Below, piece by piece: positions 22,453 to 34,800 of a stretch of 64,000 nt of DNA. The stretch is taken from contig CM043971.1 in the NCBI GenBank assembly GCA_014529385.2, positions 61,889,209-61,953,208 on the forward strand, given 5' to 3'. The translations under genes and the position numbers were made by a program. This DNA is from Adiantum capillus-veneris (taxonomy: Eukaryota; Streptophyta; Polypodiopsida; Polypodiales; Pteridaceae). Under the pieces are notes generated by a model. That model was given only the letters and a program-made list of their open reading frames with translations, was not told the origin of the DNA and ran no database searches. The first letter of the stretch is position 1. Each line of letters opens with the position of its first letter.

Positions 22453-25400
22453 ATGAGGATCGTCTCATGGAACGTGCAGGGATTAGGTGGGCCCCAGTTT
22501 CAGCGACAGCGGGGCCGATTGCGGCAGGAGCTTCAGTGTTGCCTTGTGGGAGGAGAGATTGATCTCCTTATGCTTCAGGAGCACCATTTGTCTGAGAGCC
22601 GCATCCGGCGCTATGGTCAGATTTTGCGTGGACGTTATGATACCTTTTGGTCAGCTGCTTTGGGACCTGGAGGCATCCAGGGTGGGGTATGTATGACTAT
22701 TGCGGACTCATTGCAGCAGGCCATTGTGGACAGAGGGATTATTGTGCCAGGCAGGGCTCAGTGGATTACTTTGCAGGTTCAGGGTGGCCTTGTGGGCTTC
22801 CTGAACATCTATGCACCCAATGTGGCGAGTGCTCGTGCAGAGTTTTGGTCACAGATTGTTGAGTCTTTGCCACAGGTTGACCATTGGTGTGTAGGAGGGG
22901 ACTTCAACATGTTGGAGGACCCTTCTGACAGGATCGGAGGCAGCCATGCTACTGTGCATGGAGTCGAGTTAGCAGCTTGGGAGAGGTTGTGTATGACCTT
23001 GAGGGTCTCAGATACATGGCAGCATTCTGGCTTTGTGAGGCCTCCAGAGAGTCTTGCCTTCTCTAGATCAGACCGCAGAGTGGGAGGAGTGAATCTATCA
23101 CGGATAGATCGCTTCTACACTAGTGACCACTTCAGTGACTTGGGGGGATCAGTGGGCATCCTGGCAGGGACATCCTTCTCGGACCATGCACCAGTGATCC
23201 TCACAGTGGCAGACAGGCAGAGGAGTGGGAGCACGATGCTTCGCATCCCAGAGCGGGTCTTATTGGACACAGCACTCAGAGAGAGGGTAGAGGCTCTTCG
23301 GACAGAGGGCATGGACAGCCAGGCTCTACCGGCAGACAGAGTGGCCTTAGGCCTAGCTCAGCTTAGCCACTTTTTTCTCCAGGAGTCTTTGGCTCGACGG
23401 GCCGCAGCGAGAGAGGAGCAGCAGCGTCTCAGACGAGGCATTCCTTCACTACAGAGGATGCAGGAGCAGCATCCAGACAGTCCATGGTTGGAGGAGCAGT
23501 TACAGCAAGCTCGACAGGAGCTTGCTTGCACAGAGGAGAGGCGCCATGAGTTTGCCTTTCACCGACAGGCATCTCAGTGGACTCAGGTAGGTGACAGAGT
23601 GACAGGTGCCTTTTTGAGACAGTAGGACCTCGGCACTCGCATGCCAAGGTCACTCAGCTGAGGAGACCCGATGGGTCTATTGCTTGTGAGCCTGAGGATA
23701 TGCGTGCAGTTGCTACTGACTTTTACCGTGAGCTACTGACGGCTGAGCCCCAGTCAGAGAGACAGGATGCATGCAGGGAGCAGGTTTGGGCGCAGATGCC
23801 TTGTCTTGTGACTGAGGAGATGCGCCAGAGGCTGGAGATACCTCTTTAGCTTGAGGAGCTGCACACGGCTCTTAGGGCCCTTCCTCGTGGTAGTTGTCCA
23901 GGTGAGGATGGGCTGACTCCCAGCTTCTTCTTGGAGTACTAGGACTTGCTTGGCCCAGATCTTTGTAGTGCCTTTCAATACATTCTGCACACAGGAGTGA
24001 TGCCGGATAGCATGAGTGAGGGTCTGATTTACCTCATTCCAAAGGAGGGTGGCTCCTTGGATGAGATTCGACAATGGCGCCCCATCACCATCCTCAACTC
24101 AGCCTACAAAATTCTTGCCAAGGCTCTGAGTTTGAGGATTCAGCCACTTTTGGAGAGCCTTATACATGGGACTCAGACAGGTTTTGTCAAGGAACGCAGT
24201 ATCCTTGACAACATCTTCACTTTCTGGGAGGCTTCTGCCCTAGCACGTCTCCGTGGGGAGAACCTTGTGATTCTTCTTCTCGATTTTGAGAAGGCATACG
24301 ACAGAGTTGACTGGGACTTTCTAGAGGGCACGCTTCGCAGGATGGGCTTTTCAGATGCTTGGATCAGAGGGGTGTCGGCTTTGTACAGACACAGGCTCAC
24401 AGTCAGGTGCTTTTGGCAGGAGGTAGAGGTGAGCGCTTCATGCTCACACGATCGGTTAGACAGGGTTGTCCTCTTGCCCCCTTTCTGTTTCTGTTCTATG
24501 CGGAGGCGATGTGCAGATTTTTGGTGTCACAGCAGGTTGGTTTGAGGGGCTTAGCACTCCCGATACGGGGAGATGAGCTTCTGGACGCTGAGTTTGCCGA
24601 CGACTCAGCCTTGTACTTAGAGGGCCAGGAGGCCAATTTACACAGGTGTGGGCAGGCTCTTGAGACCTTCTGATGTGCATCGGGCGCATTGATCAACTGG
24701 AGAAAGACAGTGGCTTTCTCGGTTGGCAGTGCTCCTGTGCCAGAGTGGATGCCAGGAGAGGGTTTCAAGTGGATTCCCCTAGGGACTGCAGTTCGATACT
24801 TGGGTTGTCAGGTTGGTTTGGATTTGTCCCCCGAGCAGCAGATTGCTCCTCTTCTCCTGTCCATCAGGAGAAAGCTGTTCCACTGGAGCTCAGCACGACT
24901 TTTGCTGGCTGGTAGAGTAGTAGTTGCCAACCAGGTGTTGTTGGCAACTATGTGGTACATCACTTCTTGCTGGATCTTCTCGAGTTCTTGTATCAGCCAG
25001 GTAGAGAGGCTGATCAGGAACTTCCTTTGGTCAGGTCGCGACACTCAGGTTGCCCGAGCCAAGGTGGCTTGGTCGGTCATCACACTTCCTTGTTCTCAGG
25101 GAGGGCTTGGGATCATTGATCCAGCACAGCACAGCAGAGCCCTTCTTGGGAAGTTCGTCGTCAGAGGACTTCTTCCAGGCGAGGAGCCCTGGAAAGAGTT
25201 CTTGCTGCAGAGGCTTCGTGCTAGGGTGCCTCAGTCAGGAGGCCCTTGGCAACCTTCGACCAGATGGATCTTTACAGAGTTGCGCCGAGTCGGTTTGAGC
25301 AGGAGACTGGACGACCGATTCGCTGTGAGTTTGCTTCGCTCTTGGGAGCTCTTACGGCGTGGCCTAGAGCAGAGACAACCGACATGCACGGAGGAGCGCC

Positions 25401-26806
25401 TACGACAGCCCCTCGTCTGGAACCCCATGGTTAGCACTCAGAGAGGCCACCTGGTTGGGAGTAGGCCTCATGTTTCATGGGGTCCCATGGCAGCAGGTCC
25501 AGCGCGCTCTCTAGGTGACTGGCTAGAGTTCACAGGTTTGTCAGAGGAGGTGCAGGGTGTCCAGCTATAGGGCATGAGAGGGGTTCAGAGCATGTATCAG
25601 GACATCTAAGAGTCAGTTCCAGCTGAGTGGCTCACGCCTCTTGAGCGTGTAGCACCCCGATGGATGGGAGCCTTCACACGACTGGAGGTTCTCATCTCAG
25701 TCAGGGCTTGTTCAGAGACTGTCCCAGCCCTGTTCTTTGAGCTTCAGGGTGGGGGACGATTACAGCAAGTTACAGTAGAGGCCCCGCAGGTAGCAGAGTG
25801 TTGTTTCCAGAGGATCCGAGTTGTGGGCATCTGTGGGAGGACTTGCGTCATAGACCCTGACCCAGCAGCTCTCGAGGCAGGACACTGGAGGCTATGGGCT
25901 TGGGAGTGTTGTCCACTGGCACGAGTACAGTGGGATCCTGGTGAGTGGCTATGGAGGGACCCCTTCTCTTCTGCAGACCGCCCAGGAGTCCCTTTCTTTC
26001 AGTACACTGTTCGGCTTGGACGTCATATACTTGCAGCGTAGAGAGAGGCCCGCCCCGCTGCAGCACGTCATTGGCAGGAGGAGGGTCTCACAGTTGAGTT
26101 CTTGGCAGCTTTCTGGCAGAGGCTGTGGGACTCCAGACAACCGAGGCGCGTCACTTTGTTCCAATGGTTGGTTGCACACAGAGCCACAGCAGTAGGGAGC
26201 TGGCTTGTGCATAGTGGTCTCTCGGCCGCATATACAGCCTGTGACCAGTTGGTGGAGAGTCAGCGACACTGTCTTTGGGACTGTCCTTCGGCCCAGCAGG
26301 TGTGGCTACGAGTTCTTCGGCTCATGCCTGCCCTCTCCACGGCTCAACAGTACACTTGGGGGGCAGCGGCTTGGTCCACCCTCACGGGCCCGGCACTACA
26401 GTTTGAGCTGTCTTCCACCAGCAGGATGATAGTGATACAGGGGGGGCGACCTGCACTCCAGCTTGCTACAGACCTTACTCCACAGGAGTGGTGCAGTGAG
26501 AGAGAGGAGTGCTGGGAGCTCATCGGCGGCCTAGCTCTTTTATTCATCTGGCGGGCCCGTTGTTTCCGCATCTTTGAGGCTCGCCCTGTGCCACCAGCAG
26601 AGACTATTCGTGACTTTTGGCTAGAGCTGATCCATACTCTCAGAGGACAGCTTGAGGGACTACAAGGCAGCTTCGACCGCATGCGGGAGCGCCGCAAGGC
26701 TTTCCTTCGACTCTGGCGCCCTGGGCCTTTCTACACCATGGTCCAGGGGGTGCTCAGATGGCACTACTGTCCACCTGTGTGGCTCTTCCCTCCTCCCATT
26801 TCTTGA
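22453..26806 (+). pseudogene. LINE ORF2: endonuclease and reverse transcriptase, broken
   Basis: ATG at 22453 opens an apurinic-type endonuclease: MRIVSWNVQGLGG, LLMLQEHHLSES, GGDFNMLEDPSDR and SFSDHAPVILT supply the Asn, Glu, Asp and His positions. The first stop is TAG at 23623. The RT follows: IYLIPKEGG, QWRPITILNSAYKI, LLDFEKAYDRVDWDF (catalytic Asp), VRQGCPLAP, then AEFADDSALYLEG holding the Asp pair. The end has a zf-RVT-like segment (TLFQWLVAHRATAVG, HCLWDCPSAQQVW). Stops at 23847, 23941, 24671 and 25567 and a frameshift near 24430 inactivate it. Confidence 0.93.
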
Positions 26807-26969
26807 TTTAGCCCCATTGTATATATGCTGTTTTTTCATTGGGAGTGTCTCCCCATCATGCTTGTTGTAGCCCTCTCTTGCAGAGGTGGATGTAGCCCTA
26901 TGGGCAGTTTTCATTAACTAATAGAAGGATCTTTTTCTTGGAAAAAAAAAAAAAAGAAAGTGCCAACAA

Positions 26970-27388
26970 ATAGCCTGTACTCTCGAAAAAATCATGTTCA
27001 TCATCCGGTTAAATGTCGCAGGCGCATTGGTTAAGCCAAAAGGCATCACCAAAAACTCAAATAACCCAAAAGTCGTCCGAAAAGCTGTCTTGTAGACATC
27101 TCTTGGCGCTATCCTGATCTGATGATATCCACTCTTCAAGTCAATCCCGCTAAAGCACGAGGATCCCTGTAACCTGTCGAGCATATCATCGATCCTAGGA
27201 ATTGGAAATCTGTTCTTGATGGTGATTTCGTTGAGAGTGCTATAATCGATGCACATTCTCCAAGATCCGTCTTTCTTCAAAACCAACAACACTAGAGAGC
27301 AATACGGTGAAGTACTAGGCTGGACAAGACCCTTTTCCAAGAGGTCTTTCACTGGGTTCATAATCTTTTCATTCTGTACTCGGCTCAC
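26970..27388 (-). pseudogene. RT N-terminal half of G2, left of the catalytic pair
   Basis: Minus frame with [25 protein letters not shown], the first catalytic region [13 protein letters not shown] with Asp kept, and [20 protein letters not shown], running to the LINE target duplication. The catalytic FDDIIVF part is on the other side of the LINE. Confidence 0.93.
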
Positions 27389-27599
27389 ACGGTAAGGTGG
27401 CCGATGGCGTGCTTCCAGGTATCAGATCAATGGTTTGATCTTCAGGCCCTCTGAAAAGCAATCGGCATGAGTGTGGAGAAAAATCTTGGCGTTCTTTTGA
27501 TCAGGTCAAAACATATTCAACCTTTATCCAGCGTTCAGGTCTCTCCCAAAGAATGAGTAAGAAACTGAAGTTCATCAAGTACAATCTCTAAGCCCTTCA

Positions 27600-27900
27600 T
27601 TTATCAAAGTCGCTTTCTCAGCCCGATAGTCAACCACGGCGTAGTTCTTGTGGTACCAAGGGATCCTGAGTAGAACGTCACTCGCGTGCCCTGAACACCC
27701 CTGTCATTGCAAACGAAGTTTGCCAATGCTCGGTGTAATGGCAACATCCCATTCGGATGCCAGTCGAACTACCTCTGCCTGTGGCGTCAGTCTGTCAGGC
27801 GTAACTCCAAATCGAGCCGCCAATTCCAAGTGAAAAGAAGTTGGCCTTGGCTCCTTCAAACGAGCTTCCTGATCCTTCACTTTGCCCCAAAAGCCGCAAA
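27600..27900 (-). pseudogene. Protease remnant of G2
   Basis: The minus strand reads HLELAARFGVTPDRL, AITPSIGKLRLQ and YHKNYAVVDYRAEK, matching the protease and spacer of G1 (1426-1790). The D-G-G active-site stretch of G1 is not recognisable because of a small deletion before this segment. Confidence 0.7.
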
Positions 27901-27989
27901 GTTTGTAGTTTCATTCATTAGATTCGGTGCACGTCCCACGCCATGTGGTACCAGTTCTGCTTTTCTATCTGCCTTTTCTGCCACATTCC

Positions 27990-29516
27990 TCAGCTGCTCT
28001 CGAACTCTTAGGCCTGTCGTCATCTTATCATTCTGTTCTTTCTATGCCTTTTTAGGGCACTTCGTGGAGATATGTCCATGTACCCCGCATCCAAAGCACT
28101 TCCCCTCTCTGATGAAGCGAGCTCTCTCCTCAGGAGTAGCTTGGGTCGTGCATCCTTTTTCTCTGGGTTGCTCTTTTTCTTTCTACTTTCATTCCCAGAA
28201 GTCTGTTCGGCTCGTTGTGTCATGGCCTTATCTATGGGGTAGGTCAAACTGCCAGAGTGAATGGCAAAGCCCCGCTTCGCATGACTCATCAACTCCTAAA
28301 TAGAAGCTGACTTCTATTCCAAGCAGTGATCTCGGATCTCTGTAGGTAGACCCAAGGTAAACCGCTCAATCTGTTCTCTGAACAAGATCTTCTTGAATGA
28401 AGAGGTGGGTAGAAAAGAGCTCCAGAATCTTTCACAGTAAGCATCGATTGTATCTTTCTTGGTCATCCGAAGATAGTTCCAAGCAGCTCGTATATCTCAT
28501 TCATATTCTTGCGTCAACCAAGAAGAAATAAAAAGCTTCTTAAATTTCAGCTGCAGTCTTGTTTAAAAGAAGCATGGACCACCAAGTACGAGCATTCCTC
28601 TTAAAGTAAGAGGCAGCTCTCCGAATCTTGGAGTGCTCTGAATAGCGTCCTCCCGCGAAAGCGATGTCAAACTGCTGTATAAAAGACAAAGCCTTCGAAG
28701 CATCTGAGTATCCTGAAAAAGTATCAAACTTGATCGAGTGGCCACCTTCCTTAAACTCTTGGACTTTCTTGCTTTTATCTTCGAGAAAGTCATACTGGTT
28801 AGCTTTGTAAAAATTCTTCTTGTTCGCATAAAACTTTCCGTCATCGGAATCTGAGCTGTCTGTAGACGAGTCCTCAGTAGAACTGTCAGTCTCTCGGCGA
28901 GATGTAGCCTTCTTTGCCTTTTTCTTGCCCTTTCCGAAGCTTTGTTTCTTGCTTCGCTTTTTGCTTTTCCTGTCTTCTCGCTCAAGTCTGAAGAGCTGGA
29001 AGAACTGTTAGAAGAAGAAGAAGAAGAATTGGGTAGGCCTTCAAACTTGACGCGCTTCTTCAGTTTCTTTGCTTTGTTAAAAGTTGACTGACAATCCAAA
29101 TAACCTGGAAAGTCAGTGCTTTTCCTCTGCTTTTTGCCGTGCTTTTTGGCTTTCTTTTGCACGTCAAAAAGCTGAGCAATCCGTGCATCAACCATGTTCT
29201 CCAATTCCTTCTCCGTATATTTCTTGGAGGCAGAAGGTTTCTTGAGAGCGGGTTTCAGGAGTGGTGTTGTGGTTCTTTGCCACTCCATCTGTACCTCTTC
29301 AAAAGAGGTCTGGTTCATATATTTTGCCATCTTCGGGTCCTTGGCAAAATTGAGCATCATCTTTGTTGCATCGCCAATCAATTGACGACGCTCCATCTCT
29401 CTTTGCTCCGCCTGAGTAGGCCGAGGCGGGCCATACTCTCTATCTGAATCTTCGTTGTGATCCCAGCCCGCATCTCCAGATGCAGAGGGAGTCGACTGAT
29501 CATGGCCTGAAGCCAT
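27990..29516 (-). pseudogene. Gag of G2, frameshifted near its end
   Basis: ATG at 29516 (MASGHDQST) starts a 318-codon frame to 28563 with RPTQAEQREMERRQL, LNFAKDPKMAKYMNQ and a Ser-rich and Lys-rich region. Gag core sequence continues in other frames toward 28300, and the CCHC knuckle CFGCGVHGHISTKC is at about 28053-28097 (complement). The upstream in-frame Met at 29615 lies in the LTR, so 29516 is the natural start. Confidence 0.85.
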
Positions 29517-29574
29517 AGGTGCCGTGGAAAAAAAATTCGGGGATCGGATTTCCCGTAGAAGAGAAACTGACCGT

Positions 29575-29586
29575 GCTTTAATACCA
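29575..29586 (-). other. Primer binding site of G2, mutated
   Basis: The minus strand reads TGGTATTAAAGC; the family site is TGGTATCAGAGC. Both differences are C-to-T or G-to-A transitions, as expected from decay of methylated cytosines. Confidence 0.85.
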
Positions 29587-29587
29587 C

Positions 29588-29950
29588 TGTAATAGACTTG
29601 GACACTCCAAGTCAAGAATCAACCGCGACAGCACCAAATAACCACTTCAAAACAAGTCACAGATCACAATAGACATACACTGGCCCGGTGGAGTTCCGTG
29701 CCTAGAGATATTGGCCCCAAAGACTGGCGCCCCTTTCGGTATTTCTTTTTATATTAATCAAATCAAAGTACAAGAGAGTGGCTAGGGTTTCACTCTCAGA
29801 CTCTACGTCCAGATGCTCTGAGAAGTGAGGCCCTCACCACTAATTTAAAGGTTACAAGGGATGCCCAAAAGTAGAGCCATAAAAGCTTCAAATCAAAAGC
29901 AATTGCTCTCTCTCTCTCACAGAGAGTCAAAACTTGAAAGCAAAAGCATT
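29588..29950 (-). repeat. 5' LTR of G2, truncated (about 363 of 552 bp)
   Basis: Aligns with 16925-17476 up to AAAGCAAAAGCATT, then joins copia A at GCTACTAGGCCCGAC. The missing part is the outer U3 end. Confidence 0.92.
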
Positions 29951-30560
29951 GCTACTAGGCCCGACATACCCCATGCAGTGGGAGTTGTGAGCCAGTTTAT
30001 GGCTAATCCAGGCAGGTTGCATTGGGATGCAGTGAAGTCCATTATGAGGTACTTGAAAGGGACTAAAAACAAATGCCTCTGCTATGGTAAAGGACCATCG
30101 GAGTTGAAGGGATTTTGTGACTCTGACATGGCTGGTGATGTGGATACACGGAAATCCACAAGTGGCTACGTGTTTACTCTTGCAGGAGGTGTTGTTTCAT
30201 GGTGTTCTACATTGCAAAAGATTGTTGCATTGTCTACAACAAAGGCTGAATATATTTCAGCCACTGAGGCATCCAAAGAAGCCATTTGGTTGTCACGTCT
30301 ATGCAGTGAGTTTGGTTTGCCTGCCAAGGCACCTATGCTTGGTTGTGATAGCCAGAGTGCCATATGTCTGGCAAAGAATGCCATGTTTCATGCACGCACA
30401 AAGCATATTGATGTGCGGTATCACTTCATACGAGAAGTGCTTGAGGATGGCCTTATTACATTGGTTAAGGTCCATACATCACAAAATCCAGCAGATGCTC
30501 TCACTAAGTGCTTATCAAAAGCACAACATCAGCTATGCATACAGATGGTGGGAGTCACGT
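29948..30560 (+). pseudogene. RT tail and RNase H of copia A
   Basis: The open frame resumes at ATRPDIPHAVGVVSQF and runs through FCDSDMAGDVDTRKST, VALSTTKAEYISATE and LGCDSQSAICLAKN, covering the RNase H acidic residues, then HFIREVLEDGLI and NPADALTKCLS to a stop near 30560. It is intact over about 200 codons. Against the intact element C, about 312 residues (most of the RT including YVDD) are missing between 16924 and here. Confidence 0.93.
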
Positions 30561-30586
30561 AGCTTAAAGGCGCCATTTATGCCTTT

Positions 30587-30878
30587 AAGTGGGAGGTTGT
30601 TGGGTTAAAGGCCCAAATAGTTTTAAAGGTTATTAACCTTTGGCCAAGTTCACATTGAACTTGGCTACTAACTTTAAATTATACATTTTAATAAAGGGAA
30701 GGTGAGTCATTTTAACTCACTAATTCTTCCCCTTCCAATATCGTGTAGCGCTCTCTCTCCCTCTTCTTCTTCGACCTGTAGCGTCCTCTCTCCTGCAGGC
30801 TATCGCCACCTCTCTCTGCACAAGCCTTGCACTTCGCCTCGTGCTCTATCACTTGCACACACCGCTCCGCGCTCATCA
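30587..30878 (+). repeat. Polypurine tract and 3' LTR of copia A
   Basis: AAGTGGGAGGT at 30587-30597 precedes the 281-bp LTR (30598-30878), which starts TGTTGGGTTAAAGG and ends CGCTCATCA, followed by the target duplication GTAAG. Confidence 0.95.
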
Positions 30879-31258
30879 GTAAGCGGCAACCCACTGTTGC
30901 GCTATCTTCTACAGAGGCGGAGTACAAAGCAGCTTGCTATGCTGCTTGTGAGGCCATATGGCTACGGAGATTACTAGGAGAGTTGTGTTTTCCCCAGACT
31001 GCTACGACTTGTCTTTTGTGCGACAATCAGAGTTGCATTGCTATTGCCAAGAACCCTATCTTCCACGCTCGAACAAAGCACATTGAGGTCCAGTACCACT
31101 ATGTTCGGGAGCGGGTTTTGGCTGGAGATCTTCATTTGGAGTATGTTCCTACAACGGACAATGCAACAGACATCTTCACGAAGGCTGTACCTCAACGGAC
31201 TTTGGCTTCTCACCTTCAACTCCTCTTTGTTGTCTCAGCATCTAGTGCTGAGAGGGGA
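30879..31258 (+). pseudogene. RNase H C-terminus and polypurine tract of copia B
   Basis: After the second GTAAG the copia B frame reads KRQPTVALSSTEAEYKA, LLCDNQSCIAIAKN and HYVRERVLAGDLHLEYV, then TDIFTKAVPQ and a stop at about 31262. These are the RNase H active-site residues of copia elements. The purine tract GAGAGGGGAAG follows at 31250-31260. Confidence 0.93.
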
Positions 31259-31588
31259 AGTTAGAGTTACACCACCATTGCTTCGCCATTTTGTACGGCT
31301 AGTGATTGTCTCGGGTTGGCCACCCATCGCACATCATGTAGATTGCATGGACGGACACTTTTAGCACGTGTCCGAACGGTCATTTTTTGAGCCTGGCTGA
31401 GTGCACACATTTTTAGCCATTTTTGGGCTTTTATGTTTTTTGCACAAGCTACACATTTTTGCCCTACCTCAACCTAAGATTCTATAAATAGAATGCTTAG
31501 GGTCTTGTAGTCATTTAGATTGTGTATTGAGAGCATCATTTGCAGAGCACTTGTGTTTTCTCTCTCCCTCCAACGCTTTCGACGCGCG
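31259..31588 (+). repeat. 3' LTR of copia B, first part
   Basis: Matches 5498-6120 but has one unit of the 204-bp duplication and only a short CT stretch. It is cut at CGACGCGCG by element C and resumes at 36506. Confidence 0.93.
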
Positions 31589-31777
31589 TGAAGGAGTACG
31601 AGCGGAAGTGCGACGCGAGAGAGAGTGCGAGAAGAAGAGCACGACGATATGGTGAACTCGCTCTACTGTAATGTGTAGAGCATAGTGAGTTCTTATTAGG
31701 TTTTTACAAAAGAATATGTGTACATACCTGGCAGCCCCACTTACCTGGGCAACCACATTGGGCTTTATACTCCAACA
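31589..31777 (-). repeat. 3' LTR of element C
   Basis: On the minus strand TGTTGGAGTATAAAGCCCAA to CTCCTTCA. The minus-strand purine tract AAGTGGGAGGT adjoins it at 31778-31788. Confidence 0.96.
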
Positions 31778-31866
31778 ACCTCCCACTTAAAGTCCAATGT
31801 GGTACTTTAAGTGTCAGAGAAGCTACTATACAAGCTAATATACAAGAGATGTAGAGAAGTGATGTA

Positions 31867-34800
31867 CTACCCTACACCTAACTGCTTGCGAAAATGCGCA
31901 AAGCTCTCTAAGGGAAGTCCTTTTGTAAGTAGATCAGCAGGATATTCTGTGGTGTGAACTTTGACAAGCTGAAGTTGCTTATCCTCGAGCATTTCCCTGA
32001 TGAAATGATACTTCACATCCACATGCTTTGTCTTTGAGTGATAAACTGGATTGCGAGCCAATTGTATAGCACTTTGACTATCACAATATAACACAGGCAT
32101 CTCTTCTTTGATTCCCAAATCTGTTACTAGTCGATTAAGCCAAATTGATTCTTTGCATACCTCTGATGCTGCAACATATTCAGCCTCTGTAGTAGACTGA
32201 GTAACACAATCTTGTAATCTAGAACGCCATGATACTGCTCCACCAGCCAATGTAAAGACATACCCTGACGTAGACCTTCGGTTGTCTAAGTCACCTGCAT
32301 AATCTGAGTCTGTAAAACCCTTTACACTTAGCTCCTGACTCCCATAGCATATACGCATACTCTTTGTAGCTTTCAGGTATCTCAATATTCCTTTCACTGC
32401 CTCCCAATGTTTCTTGCCTGGGTTTGACATGTATCGACTTACTACTCCCACTACAAATGCAATGTCTGGGCGAGTAGCAATCATTGCATACATCAAACTA
32501 CCCACTGCAGACACATATGAAATCTTATCCATTTCAGCCTTTTCTTCCTCAGACACAGGACAATCTTGTTTGCTAAGTTTCACATATGGTGGCAATGGAA
32601 CACTCAGTGCCTTTCCCTTCTCCATATTGAAACGTTGCAAAACCTTGTCAATATACTCTGTTTGAGATAACCAAATCAACTTCTTTGATCTGTCTCTCTC
32701 AATGCGCATACCAAGTATATGACTTGCCTCACCCATGTCTTTCATGTCTAACGATTTTGCCATCTTTGACTTCAAAGCTGAAATTTCTTCCAAGTGCTTG
32801 CCAGCAATCAACATGTCATCCACATACAAAATAAGGATCAGCCAACTACCATCCTTAGCCTTCTTTGTATATAGACAGTGATCGAACTCACTACGTTTGT
32901 AGCCTTGAGAAAGCATAAACTTGTGGAATTTATGGTACCATGCCCTCGGTGATTGTTTTAAGCCATAAAGACTCTTTAACAACTGGCATACCCAATCTTC
33001 CTTGCCTTTCTCAACAAACCCTTCTGGCTGCTGCATGTAAATTTCCACATCTAAATCACCATGCAAGAACGTTGTCTTGACATCCATTTGGTGCAACACC
33101 AAATCTAATATGGCAACCAATGCAAGAAAGCATCTCAATGTAGTCATCTTGACCACCGGAGAGAAGACTTCATCAAAGTCAATGCCTTGTTCTTGCTTAA
33201 AGCCCTTGGCAACAAGCCTTGCTTTGTACTTTGGCTGACTATCATGAGCGGTGATCTTATACCTGTAAACCCATTTACAAGGTAGAGCCTTTTTGCCCTG
33301 TGGTAATTTAACTAGCTTCCATGTCTTGTTTTTATGCAGAGCTGTCATCTCTGACTGCATGGCCGATTGCCAATTCCCGGAGTCCTTCATTTGCACTGCT
33401 TCCTTATAACATGAAGGCTCCTTGCAATCAGTCAACATGACATAGTTCATAGATGGAACAAACCTATCAGGAGGTCGCGTGACACGTCCAGATCTACGCA
33501 CAATAGGTGGCTCAGGCTCAGCCACAACCTGTGGTTCCACTCTATCCTGTCCTTGCTTCTCTTGAGCCCTGACATTTTGTCTTGCACGTGCAGGTCCATC
33601 TTCTTGGAAGACAACTCTTCTAATCTCCTCAACCCTCTCTGGTTTAGAATGATATTTGGATTCATTAAAGTGAACATCATTGCTGCGGACAACCTTTCTG
33701 GATTCGGGATCCCAAAGTCTGTACCCCATCTCACCAGAATTACCATAGCCTAGAAAGATGCACTTTCTACTCTTTGGCTCAAGTTTGTTCCTAAATTCCT
33801 TTGGAACGTGAGTATATGCCTCACAGCCAAAGACTCTGAGATGCTTGTATGAGGGCATTTTGCCTGACCATACCATCTCTGGCACTGAATCCTTCTGCAA
33901 AACCTTGCTAGGAGATCTATTTACAAGATGAACAGCTGTTGATACAGCTTCAGCCCAAAACCCATTTGGCAGCTGTGCATTAGACAACATACTTCTGACC
34001 TTCTCTTGTATGGTCCTATTCATCCTCTCAGCAACACCATTTTGAGGACGATTGTAAGGAGCAGTAAGTTCACGTTTTATACCTTTTGACTCACAAAAGT
34101 CCTGAAAGGCCTTTGAAACATACTCTCCACCATTGTCAGTGCGTAAGCATTTAAGCTTCTTGCCACTCTGATTCTCCACAAGTGTCACAAACGTTTTGAA
34201 AACACTAAACGCTTCATCCTTGTGCTTGAGAAAGTAAACCCATACTTTCCTCGAGTAATCATCTATAAATGTCATAAAGTAAGAAGCTCCCCCTAGAGAT
34301 AGGTTAGGCATAGGTCCACACAAATCACTATGAACAAGTGCCAATTGTGTATCTCTTCTACTGCTTCTATGCTTATGTGGCTGCTGTGTTTGCTTACCAT
34401 ACAGACAATGTTCACAGAATTCAAAATCATTAAATGAAAAGCCAGGCAAATAACCAGAACGAGACAAGATTTCCATTCCCTTCTTGGACATATGTCCTAA
34501 CCGGCAATGCCACAAAGAAACGTTCGGCTGCTCGGTTACATTGATTACATTTTTAGAGACATTTGATACATAAATCATGTAAAGTCCTCCAGACTTTACT
34601 CCATGTGCTACTGTCATAGAACCCTTGGATATCTTCCACATGTTCTGTCCAAAAGTGGTGACGTAGCCAGCATCATCAAGTAAAACTGTGTTGATCAAGC
34701 TCTTTGTAATTGCGGGAACATGTCTCACATTCTTCAGCGTGAAAGAAGAGCCATTCTGAAACTTCAATTGAACATCTCCAACACCTAAGATCTCACATGT

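Larger units (their letters stand above)
20152..26952 (+). mobile_element. Full-length L1-type LINE inserted in the RT of G2
   Basis: The segment is flanked by a 17-bp direct repeat AAAGAAAGTGCCAACAA (20135-20151 and 26953-26969) and ends in a poly(A) run, the mark of target-primed insertion. It contains a GC-rich leader, ORF1 with a CCHC knuckle, and ORF2 with endonuclease, reverse transcriptase and a C-terminal zinc region. Its GC content is far above that of the surrounding DNA. Length about 6.8 kb fits a complete plant L1-type element, although its ORFs are broken. Confidence 0.96.
16925..29950 (-). mobile_element. Ty3/gypsy chromovirus G2, inserted in copia A
   Basis: Minus-strand element with LTRs at 16925-17476 and 29588-29950, a primer binding site at 29575-29586 and a polypurine tract beside the left LTR. 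Gag, protease, RT, RNase H, integrase and chromodomain occur in Ty3/gypsy order. The right LTR is about 190 bp short: it passes straight into copia A RNase H with the shared bases ATT at the junction, so a deletion removed the LTR end together with the copia A RT. A LINE splits its RT (20152-26952). Same family as G1. Confidence 0.95.
13205..30878 (+). mobile_element. Ty1/copia element A, inserted in copia B
   Basis: LTRs 13205-13507 and 30598-30878 are closely similar and flanked by the perfect 5-bp target duplication GTAAG (13200-13204 and 30879-30883). Inside are a primer binding site, gag, protease, integrase and RNase H. The RT is absent: chromovirus G2 (16925-29950) lies between integrase and RNase H, and about 0.94 kb of copia A was deleted at its right edge. 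This is the second level of the nest. Confidence 0.96.
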
